Shown: positions 1 through 10,279 of the stretch, one piece after another
Position numbering within the stretch: position 1 is the first letter of the stretch
How the letters are laid out: each line of letters opens with the position of its first letter
From: Neodontobutis hainanensis
Lineage: Eukaryota; Chordata; Actinopteri; Gobiiformes; Odontobutidae
Length of the DNA stretch: 64,000 nucleotides
Assembly (NCBI GenBank): GCA_024349245.1
Contig: JALDNG010000002.1
Span: 496,001 to 560,000, forward strand
Reading direction: 5' to 3'
Notes under the pieces: model-generated
The model's database searches: none
Seen by the model: the letters and a program-made list of their open reading frames with translations, nothing else
What the model was told of the DNA's origin: nothing
Translations under genes and position numbers: made by a program

Positions 1-3000
1 TTAAAAAGATTCATGAGTAGGTTTTGTCTGTAGGTGTCATGGGAACAAAACTCTTGAAAAACATGACTTAAAAGAGCTGTCCAAGAGTAAGGGAAGAGAC
101 AATAAATCTTGTGTGAGGACAAAATGATAATATGGGGTGTTAACTAGTGTCACCATGAGCTGTTATCATAGTTAATTCTCTGGATGCTTCTCAGTGTTTG
201 ACTGAAGCTGAAGCTCGATGAAACGTAAAGCAAAAGGCCAAACTGAGACAGTAAAAAAAGGAAATTACCTAATCCACAGATGGGGTAGATTGTATTATAT
301 TTTGAGATTATACATCACAGACAAATAAAATATGTTTTAGATCAAAGGCAGTGATTTTCATTATGAGAATATGGAGATGCATTATTAAAGATAACAAACA
401 AAGTGTCTTGGTGGGGGTCGTATTTGATATCATAACGCCCTACGCTATTCAGAAGACCTGTGACATCTAATCCGCGCCATTCATTGTGCCTTTATTTGTT
501 TCATTTCAAGGCAGGGACATTACAATAACGGCAATCTGGAAATGGGATCTGGCTGTGACTGATGGTAATTACTTGCTGTCTACGCCATTAAGAATTTAAT
601 GTAATTTCAGATAGACTTTCCTGTTGAGCGAGAGGTTGCTTGGGCAGAGGTTACCGTGGCTGTAGGTGTAAAACTTACAGAGAAGACACCACTAATGTCT
701 TGTTGATTAAAGTCTTCTTATGCTTAAGACTTATGTTTTGCATTAACTCCAAAGGGCAGAAGTCTAATCCAGTAGGTCAGGCGGAGTTTAAGAACCTGAC
801 ACGACTGAGGCCCCCTTTCACTCTACATGCCCTGGTCTGAAGACGTCGGGCTGGATTAATGCAGTCGAGGTGGTCGGTCATGTAGAAATATGGGTGCATC
901 CAATACAGGCCTAACCTACCATACAAGCTGTTGCAACCTCAAAGCTGAGTCCTATGAAACAGGGATTTGCACTTTACATCTGTGAAAGCTAAGCGCAATT
1001 AATGTTGGTCTTGCAGGTCGTTTTGAGGTCACACTGGCAGTGGGAAGGTGTGGATCAACCAGCTGCAAGAAGGCCTATGTGATGATGTAAAGACCGATCT
1101 TGACGGTTCAACGTAAATTACACAGACTGATGATGCAGACAGCTGATTACATCTGTGTGGTATCAATGTTGTCATCTATTATTGACTTAAAGTCATCAGG
1201 CAGACTTTACTTTGGCCACTACCATAACAGCAAATTTCTAAAGTATATGCCTTAGTTTTCAAAGCTGGAATTAGCTCATACATGCAGCTATATAGTGCAG
1301 TATTTTAAATGCTATCTGCGCTATTATTAATTTGTTTTTCTTGTAGCTTATGTATGCAGCTATATGCAAATGTGTAAATAAATAACACATAACAGAAATC
1401 CTTAATTCATTTTGAACATAACTTTAGTTGTACTGAGTAAACAACAACTTTAGCTGCTACACTAGTAATAAGCAGTTTGAGAAGAAACCCTCAAGTGTTT
1501 TTTCTCAAGTGTTTACGCATTCATATCCACAATGGCTTTGTTGGCACTGTCATCTCTGCGTGGGAAATGTCATATTCATTTTTGAATTAGGAAACAAAAT
1601 TAATAACAAAAGTTATTGTACTTAGGAGCATACTTAGTCATATGAACAGCTGGGCCTTTACTGTATTATGCCTTCAGGCTTTTGTGCCAGTATTTCCTGT
1701 CTCTACAAGATGAAGAAAAATGTATAATGAAAGAGCCTGAGTGGGTGAAACAGAAAGCTGATATAGCCCAATAAAATCCCCATTGTTTTCATGAAATTAA
1801 TCTTATGGCGTGATTATTTGCTTTGTGTGAAAACAAATGTAGAGCTGCACAGAACCTGTCTTGAATTGTATGTAATTTGGCTTCAACAACTGTGGCCTGG
1901 TCAGCTGAATAATGTGTAAAGGCTGATATGGAATACATCACCAAATTATTGACTGGGCATTGATTGTGTTTGATGAATGCATAGCTTTGATTGGGACGAA
2001 ACACCAGGCTCTGCTGTTGAAAAGTGTTCCCAAAACAGTAAATGTCAAAATTTTAAGCCTTATGTTTCTGGATAGTATCAAGTTTAAAAGCTTTGCCCAC
2101 AAATATGCTTTGATCTTTGGCTTGTACATAATCCTTGATTTGACTCACATTCATCCCCAAGAAAAATCCTTTAGGGCATTTTTTTTCTATGAGGCATCAA
2201 CCTGATTAACTGGATTTAAAAAGGTTCTCTGTACATTTATTCCAAATCGTGACATGACATCATCCTGTTACTAATGAAAATCTAGCTTAACCAATGCACC
2301 TGAAAACTACCTATAAATCCAGATTATCACTTTGACAAAAAAAAAAAAAAAAAAAAACACAATTAAAATTTTTGTTCAAATGCCAAATAAGCTTACAGTA
2401 TGGAGTATTTTGAGATTCTGAATTCAATAAAAATGTAATAAAGAAAAACAGATGTTTTTCTTTGTATTTATTTTTTTGTTTTGTTTTTTGGGAATAGGAC
2501 CCTAGACAGTGTACCACACAGACTCCCAAACTTTAATGTCTCTTCTTCTTACATATTTCCTGTATTTACTCTCACACAAAAATGCCCAAAATATCTTAAA
2601 ATAACAAATTAATTGAAAACATCAAATTATCCAGATGCTCTATAAAGATGTTCTAAAAGTAAATGAAGACATGAGTTTGCACTGACATATTGGTCTTGTC
2701 AGTTTGTCACTGAAGCCATCACACTTTCACGCTTTCGTTAACGCAGACAAATTTGAACATGCTCGCCAGGTTTGCTCTTGGCAAACAGACAAAAGGCCCT
2801 TTGAACCAAAATGTCACCCATGTTGTATGACTGAGCAAATCCTTTGTTCTTCAGTAATGTGATATGAAAATGCTGTGTTCTTTTGTTTAAGAGAGATAAA
2901 ATTAATTTCCTGCATGTCACTCAATCCTGTTTGCAGCATTTTTACAGCACCATATTATCGTTAAAGACATTTATGCATAATGTGCAAACTTGAGAAGTTA

Positions 3001-4890
3001 ATGTGTTAACTTCAGGAGCAAGGTCACACCTCAGACACACCTTAACCACACCTCTAATTTTCCCAGAAGCCCTTTTTTTTCCATGTCAGTTTCATTCATC
3101 ACTTCTTGTTTCTGTTCTCTCGACCCCACCCTCCCAGTCCCCTTTTTCGCCCCACCTATTTTCTTTCAGCGTCCTTTCTCCCATACCTTGACCCAAGGAG
3201 GCGGGCACACTGAGTCTCACCCTATCATCTCTAGAATCATTATCACGCTTTATTATCCATCATCTCATCTTTATTCTGATCTTTCAATTCATAACCATGT
3301 AAACTCTAAATAGTTGTGTCGTGGTCCTTGCTGGTGAAGTGTATAAATGTCATCAATCATCCTATTTGTGCCACACACATTTTGACCAAAGTTGATTATG
3401 AAGGATTACGTTGAGCTGTTTTAGCCTCTGACGTGCGCTGTGCTTAACATCAGATGCTTGCATCTGTGAATATAGCTTTTAATAGCTGCATTTGTGAATT
3501 CTAACCCGGCCTGTTTCCTGTTTTGTAAGATCCAAGCCGAACCCAAAAGAGGTTCAAAAGGGCATCTGACATAATACAAGTAAGTTCCTCACTTGGGAGT
3601 GTGCATAGTTATTATAAAGAGGGATTATTAAAGCCAACATGTTGCATAGCTTACACATAGACGACAACAGCTGCTTTAAAGCATAAGGCACTGTGGAGTC
3701 AAATGTGTGCTAAATAAAATGAGAAATGCTGCTCAGAATAATTTAGCCTAAAGTGATCCAGACAATAGCAGCTGTAGCAACAAGTGAGCACATTGTTTGC
3801 GACCTCTTGAGTGACTTTGTCTGTGGTCAGCAAAGGTGATGACAACAACAAGAGCCAAGGTGTATTGTAATACACAATATAACCCAATAAACACGAACTG
3901 CAATTATATACATGTAGTAGATATTAATACAAGGAAATGCAATGTATTATAAAAAAATAAAACATCTTTAATAGTTACTTTGATTTCCTTTAACAAACTC
4001 CAAGCATTGTTTACAGACACATTGAGAATTGCATGTTCTTATAAAGATGTCCAATTTGGTTACAAAGAGTAATAAAAAAGTGACTTATTCTATATCAGCC
4101 TGGCATTTAAAGGTTGGTAATAACTACTGTTAGCATCCACTGAAAGCAGGAGATCTGGTTACTACGATGGCTGAGGGACGTCAAACACATTACTGACAAA
4201 ACAACTCCCTTGGACTCACGCAAATGGGCCTTTAGTTGAGTCTGTTTTTGTATTACATTCAGGAAGTCAGGAGTGAACTGTCAAACCCATCACACAATGG
4301 CTTTGGAGAGGTATTCTGTGCAGAATGTACTTTTCAAAATCCTGTTTAAGACACCTAACAATTGAATGTACTTTGACATAGTAAGCTCTCCAAACCAAAC
4401 AGGATTACTTAGCATTAAATAATAAATTTATCTCCAATTGCCCTTTGTATTTGGTAACTTCCTGAGCAATTTTATAACATACATTATTAAGGTTTTAGGT
4501 ATTCTCATGGCATTCCTATTTATGGCAGGTAGTTTGACGGGTAGTTTTCCACAATCTCTAAACTGGACACGTCTTGAAATGTCAATGCAAAAAAAGTAGA
4601 ATATAAAGTTGTAAAACAGTTTATACATTATTTACATACTTTACATACATTATTTACTTCATAGTCTTGTTTGGGTTGCTTTTAGACTTGCAGTACAGTT
4701 AATATAAGCATTATGACTTTGTGTGTACCAAACTGGGAAAGAATAAGGCTATGTTTACAATGGCCTCCAAAATCAGATTCAAATCAGATTTGTTCTTGTC
4801 AGTGTGAACAGGGCAAACCTGAGCTATCTTCTCTATATATATGATTTAACATCTTAGTGGTTGTTAATGTGCTAATCAGCTCTCACTGAC
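1..4890. other. non-coding flank downstream of pcdh20
   Basis: No gene recognised. Open frames are all under 85 codons and show no family similarity. Contents: an A21 run at 2337-2357, a pyrimidine-rich patch around 3050-3190, and a duplicated caaatcagatt motif near 4770-4790 next to wording typical of a fish MITE end (low certainty). The stretch 420-640 is free of obvious repeats and rich in ATTA-type motifs and may be a conserved element. Confidence 0.5.
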
Positions 4891-4896
4891 TTTAAT
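4891..4896 (-). terminator. candidate pcdh20 polyadenylation signal (AUUAAA)
   Basis: The nearest minus-strand AUUAAA variant signal downstream of the stop codon, about 195 nt away. No canonical AAUAAA was seen on the minus strand in the first kilobase or more after the stop; another AUUAAA lies at 3965-3970. The real 3' UTR may be much longer. Confidence 0.2.
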
Positions 4897-5091
4897 ACAA
4901 CAAATGGGAAGAATGAGACAAAAAATTCAGATCTTAGACACTTATGTGTATATAGTTTGATTTACTATTAAATAATAACTGTAATACCAAGAATAAAGAG
5001 CAGCCTTGTGTAATAATTACACTTTTTACAGTGAGTCTTGTAAACGTTTGTGTAAACAGTAGTGATATTTGGATGTACGGACAAGTGGACA

Positions 5092-7965
5092 TCAGAGATT
5101 CGAGATTTGCCTGATCTTTCTGTTAACAACCTGTATTGAATCGTTCTTCATTTTCAATGGTATTTCTGCCTCCGTTTTTTTCTTCTTCCTGTACTTTTTA
5201 AACCGCTTGCAGCATATGTAAGACATCAGTGTAACAACCAGAAGGAACAGCCCTAGACATGTTGCTGAGAGAGCAATGAGGACAGGTTGGCAGGGGAAAA
5301 GCTCATACCTCTCAGGCCCATCCTTCATCTGTCCAATATACCACGGCTTCTCCTCTACCTCAATCTCCGCCTCTCTGGTCAGCAAGCTTTGGATGTAACT
5401 CTCATTGCTCACTGTTTCATTTACGAAAAAGTTAACCATGACAGTGGAGTACAGTGGTTCGGGCTGACCATGATCACTGACCTTTACTAGGAGGCTGTAC
5501 AGGCCACGGTTGCTGAGTTCACGTTTTAATGTGATATTTCCTGTTTGGGGGTCAATGGCGAATGACCCTGGCTCGCCACCTTTTCTTTTAATGATACTGT
5601 AAGCTATCACAGCGTTCATGCCCGTATCCTTATCCACGGCATACACCTCGGTGATTGATGTCCCTGGAAGTGTGTTGGGTAGGACTAACATGTAAGACTG
5701 ATTGGATTGCGGAAAGAGGACAATAGGTGGGTTATCATTTACATCCAACAATAGAACGGTCACCATAGTAATACAAGACAAAGCAGGTTCCCCACCATCT
5801 ATAGCCTCGATCCACAACTGGTACGTTCCTTGTTGCTCTCTGTCAAGCGATGTTTTTGCCCTTAGTATACCACGGCCTGTGTCGATCATAAATATATCAC
5901 TACCATTTAGGATAGACAGCGCCACCCATCCGTTTTCCCCAGCATCTGCGTCTGTAACTGATAGCATCCCGATCTCACCATAACCTGGAAAATTCTCTGG
6001 CACAAAGAAAGTGAAGTCCTTGTTGATGAAGCGTGGACTGTTGTCATTGCGGTCTTGCACTGTGAGCACCACTGTTGCAATCGACTCCCTTCTGGGTGTC
6101 CCCTGGTCCAGCGCTCTCACTATGAAGCGGTATTTCTCTTTCTCCTCACGATCCAGTGACGTGGTAACTGTCAGGACACCTGTAACACGATCTAGAGCAA
6201 ACAGACCAGGCGCGTCTCCTCCAAGTAGATAGATGACTTCCCCTCGGCTGTCACTGTCTTGGTCAGTGGCCTGGAATTGTGCCAGGAAAGTATTTGGGGG
6301 GTTGTTCTCTTCAATGGATAATTCAACAACAGATTGCTGAAACACTGGGGCATTATCATTTTCATCCAACACTTGAACTTTTAAAAAGGCCTTGATGACA
6401 AGCCCCTGAGAATTATTAGCAACAATGATCAACTCAAACTCCTGAGTTGTTTCATAGTCCAGTGGCTCAGTGGTTTCCAACAAGTATTCATTCTTGATTA
6501 GTTGGTAGGGGCCCAGCCTAAACGGACCAGTCCCTTCCAAAAAGCAGTCCACCCTTTGGTTTGATCCAACATTTTTGACTGTATAAAAAGCAATTGGTGA
6601 AAATAGCGGCTCAGATTCCTTTAGATAAACCACTCCGTCTTTCTCTGGTGCAATATACCTGGGTATTATGGCAGGAGGTCCACTCACAACTTTAATTATG
6701 GTGAGACTTACAGTGGCAACAGCTGGGATACAACCAGGGCCATTGGCCAGCACAGTGAGTTTGTAGTGTAGGCCTGTGCCAGTGTCTATTTTGCCTGCTA
6801 GCTTGATGACGCCTGTGTTTCTGTCCAAATGGAACAAGCTCCTCGTGTCCCTTGGCACGCGGTCACTGTAAGCGTAGTTGATCTGAGCATTAGCGCCAAG
6901 GTCAAGGTCATAGGCGTGCAACCGTGCTAAGGGCGCACCTTTGCTCGTATTCCCATGCACAGTGACGTTAAGGTGTGACTCGGTGAATTTGGGACAGTTG
7001 TCATTGACATCTGAGATGAGTATCTTTAAAGTAGCTGCTCCGAGAAGAGGAGGGGTCCCGCCATCCTCTGCGATTATATCTGTGATGTATTCAGCCTGCG
7101 TTTCTCTGTCCAGCATCTCTGTCACAATGAGAAATGGTGTCAGCTCACCCCCGTCATTTTCCTCAACATCCAATGTGAACACTCCGAAGTCATTAACCAG
7201 CCAATATGTCTGGACCCCGTGAACCCCCATGTCCGGGTCAACTGCCGACTGCTCCACTGCATAACGAGCATTGATGGGTGAGTTCTCTGGGACAGACAAC
7301 ACGATCTCATCCACGGGAAACTTTGGCCTGTTGTCATTCACGTCCTCAATAATGATCTTCAGTTTGACAAGCTGGAAGTACTGCTGAGGCAACACAAGCA
7401 CATCCAGTGACAGGACACAGGCCTTTGCCTCAGAGTTATCAGGACAGAGGGTCTCCCTGTCAATCTCTGTGGCAGATGTGTAAAGCTCTCCGGTGGTATT
7501 ATTGAGGTTCACAAACTGCTCGCTGAGCTTCTTTTGCGCTAAATTGAACAAAAAGGGGGGTTCAGCAGTGAAATCCAAATTTAAGTCTACTCCAATGGCC
7601 CCTATGAAGGTCCCACGTGGTAATCCCTCTTTTATCTTAAAGATGAGCTCTTTTGCTTTGCTGAAATTTGCAAAACAAGAAAGACGGCTGGTGTACAACA
7701 AGAGGATGCACAGACCCTGTAAGAAAAGACATTTGGACACACATTAATGAGTGTTTTGTGGAATAGCATTTGAAATTGCATATAAAATACTGTGTAGATC
7801 AATTAAACACCTACAACAAAAAAGTCAACTTTACTTTCTTCAAAAAAATTTTTAAAATAAAAATGTATTTCTTGTTTAAAAAAATATATTTTTTTAATAA
7901 TAATAAACAAAACTTACCCATATGCCCCCTTTCTTGCTAAGGCAAGGGTGTTTTCTGTTGAACAT
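5092..7965 (-). CDS. pcdh20: protocadherin-20, two coding exons (complement of join 5092-7716, 7918-7965)
   Basis: Predicted single-pass neuronal cell-surface adhesion protein of the cadherin superfamily, 890 residues after splicing (human PCDH20 is about 950). Seen: signal peptide about 1-32, ending SCFA; seven extracellular cadherin repeats with calcium-binding linkers EDVNDN (140-145), SDVNDN (251-256), LDENDN (466-471), QDRNDN (570-575) and LDVNDN (673-678); further calcium motifs such as LDRE and DxD; about eight N-glycosylation sequons; membrane span about 827-852; and a 38-residue cytoplasmic tail with a polybasic stretch (KRFKKYRKKKK) ending ISNL. The EC3-EC4 junction lacks DxNDN. The PCDH20 call rests on recognised blocks such as NKDF-FFVPENFPGYGEIG and AVDKDTGMNAVIAYSII, the short tail, and the end resembling human ISNI. 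The large single ectodomain exon is typical of non-clustered protocadherins. The frame is intact with no sign of decay. An orthologue of another delta-type protocadherin is less likely. Confidence 0.93.
7717..7917 (-). other. pcdh20: pcdh20 intron 1 (201 nt, GT-AG)
   Basis: Short AT-rich intron. The donor is GTAAGT at 7917-7912. The acceptor is a pyrimidine-rich tgtcttttcttacag ending at 7717. The exon 2 frame (GGT CTG TGC) starts immediately after the AG. A TAA lies in that frame two codons before the GTG at 7740, so the first eight residues of the raw open frame (MSKCLFLQ, GTG read as Met) are intronic and not part of the protein. Confidence 0.85.
7918..7965 (-). other. pcdh20: pcdh20 coding exon 1 (signal-peptide start)
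   Basis: Sixteen codons, MFNRKHPCLSKKGGIW, followed directly by a consensus donor TGG|GTAAGT (GT at 7917-7916). The ATG at 7965-7963 has A at -3 (aacATG). Joined in phase 0 to exon 2 it gives a basic n-region (R, K, KK) followed by the hydrophobic run WGLCILLLY, a good signal peptide. The frame stays open upstream to about 8253 with earlier in-frame ATGs near 8253 and 8112, so a longer N-terminus cannot be excluded, but it would put a hydrophilic Cys-rich segment before the signal sequence. Confidence 0.8.
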
Positions 7966-8300
7966 GTTTGCTTTGTAAAGTCCAGCACGTATGTTCCTCT
8001 TATAGCAGGAAGCGCAGCTGCTTAGGTAACCCAGGCATTTTGAGAGCTGAGCAGAGCAGACCTCTGGTGAGTTCCGTGCCTTATTGCAGTCTGACTTGAA
8101 CAAGTCATTCATCCCAGCGCAGTCACAGGACACTCCCACTGCATGCAAATTACTCCCTAATGCCAACCAATGAGAGGTGATGACCACTGGGAAATCCAGT
8201 TGAGGCCACAGATTGTTTTTCACACAACCTGTCCAAACATGAAACACCTGCACTTTCTAACACGCCCACACTGATTGTATACCTTATAGTGGTGGAGTAA
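7966..8300 (-). promoter_or_regulatory. candidate pcdh20 5' UTR / proximal promoter
   Basis: Sequence immediately upstream of the predicted start, with higher GC than its surroundings. It contains an octamer (POU-type) motif ATGCAAAT at 8143-8150, a CCAAT at 8167-8171 next to it on the plus strand, and a TATA-like CTATAAG on the minus strand at about 8005-7999. The TATA-like site would leave only a few bases of 5' UTR, so it is probably not the working core element. The transcription start cannot be placed from sequence alone. Confidence 0.35.
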
Positions 8301-9970
8301 AAGTAACGTTCATAATAATGCATGTGTCATTGAGCAACATTACCCTCAGCATTGAGCTAAATTCATTTCAGTGTCTTACTCACTGAAAAAAATATTCTGA
8401 GCCTGTCTCTTTGTTTCAAGCAGACATATTCAAACACCAAATTTACTATTAAATATTGTATTTAAACATTTTATTATCACAAAACAAGCCAGCATAGAGG
8501 TGCTCTTGGCATAATAAGTGAAGCTGTGGCTGGAGCCGGGATTGAGCCTTTAACCAAATCAGCCCTCTAATCCTCATGTGTTCTAAATGCCAGTCCAGCT
8601 GTTTGCTGGGATTGGAAGCATACTGCACAGAGAAAATGACTGATTGAGCTTCTCTTCAAAAGGGAGGGTTGAGACTGTCACACATACACTCATTTTCTGT
8701 CCTGTGTTCTGAGTTGGACCTCTGCTCTCATCCAATAAGAGGCAGGGAGAAGCAGGGTACTTGTGCCTTCTATTTTTAGTTTACTGTGAGTGCTATTTAG
8801 ATTTTGGATTTTAGGATTTATAAATACAGTAGGTCTTGTGATGAAATTAACATTAAGCTCAGACAAAACATGCAACACATATGACTTAATCAAAAAAAAA
8901 GTGTGGTCTTCAAAGGTTACCAAATATATAAATAACCTATGACATATTTGACAGTCATATTAAAATAGACTGTATTAAATTAACAATACAGAGAACTTTT
9001 CTGTATAATTAAATACACTTACATTCCCACATTTTATACAACAAAAAACTCACAAAGGTAAATTCATAAATACGCACTCACTCTTCTCAGTACAACAAAA
9101 ATTCAAAATTTTAAAATTTTTGTTTTATCCAATGCCTTTTAACAATCTTCCAACAATTCATCTTTATATTGTGTAGCTGTAAAACAAAATGGATATCTGC
9201 CAGTCCCTCATACACCATGTTACTTATTTACACAAATTTATTTATGTTAAGATATGTTTAATTTTGATTACATCTGACATGGCTCTTCAAACCTACACCC
9301 CATCATGTATTACTGTAAAGGCCTAACTTAAATGTTATGTTGTTCATTGTAAGAGACAGAAATGTACTTTTAAATCACTGTATGTCTTGTTGCCATGGTC
9401 CAGTTTAACAAAAATTGTCCTTGAGGCTTTTATCTTACAATAATACTTAAACCTTTTAAGGCTAACTGGCTAACCCAATAAAAGTTTTACTGAAAGGTTT
9501 CACTAGATATTCTGTTACCTTGGCAACACTTTATTTTTTCTCTTTATATAACCCATATGCCCTTGTAGAGCAATTCAAGTTGTGTTTATGGGTTCTCGCA
9601 GGACTACATAGTAGAGTATCTATCAAACTGGGTATACTTTGTGTCTTTTGAGACTCTCATTCATCCAGGTGATAATCCAATAGAAGGCACCTGGACATAG
9701 GGTTTAAAGGTAAAAAATGTTTTGTCCCCCATCCAAGGGACTTTGTCAATCCTTGATGCATGTTGTCTTTAAACAGAGGTTATTCCCACTGTTTTATGTC
9801 AAGAAACCATTAAAATAACGTTGAGGCCACTATTTTATAGATTTTTATGCTCCATATTTGAACGTGAAAGGTTACACCACCATTGTTATTACTGTCACCC
9901 TGTATAATGATGCGTCTGAAAATAAGTAAACTTGTGCCAAAATATGCCTCAGTCCTACATCTTCTCTGCC
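8300..9970. other. gene-free stretch upstream of pcdh20
   Basis: AT-rich, with no exon, RNA gene or recognisable transposon. Short open frames here have no family features. Confidence 0.5.
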
Positions 9971-9974
9971 ACCT

Positions 9975-10278
9975 GGGCACCACTGCGCCCCAGGAGGCAA
10001 AGAGGTAGTCCTATAACTGGAAAGGTTGGTGGTTTGATTCCCACTCTCCCTGGTTCATACTGTGGTTGTGTCCTTGGGCAACACACTTAACCCGTCTTGC
10101 CTCCAGTGCCACAGCTCTGGTGTATGAATGTGTTTGACTGTAGAGATGAGTTTAGTGGTGGTCGGTGAAGGCTGTCCCAGGTGTGAATGGGTTGAATAGG
10201 GTGAATAGAAACATCATGTAAAGTGCTTTGGTTTCCCGAGAAGGGTACAAGAAAGCGCTATATAAATGCACTATATTT
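9975..10278 (+). repeat. tRNA-derived SINE copy
   Basis: Resembles a common fish SINE. A degenerate A-box region lies near 9995-10015, a B-box-like ggtttgattccc at 10031-10042, and then the conserved body (tgtccttgggcaa, ttgcctccagtg). The 3' end is of the form aaagcgctatataaatgca. The body closely matches the copy at 27.4-27.66 kb (shared gccacagctctggtgtatg). Plus orientation, probably inactive because the A box is poor. Confidence 0.7.
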
Positions 10279-10279
10279 A

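Noticed and set aside
5702..7747. Plus-strand open frames across the protocadherin exon
   Set aside because: They are antisense shadows of the long coding exon and show no family features.
7894..8253. 119-codon minus-strand frame upstream of pcdh20 as a separate gene
   Set aside because: Its 3' part is pcdh20 exon 1 read through into the intron; the rest is best explained as 5' UTR.
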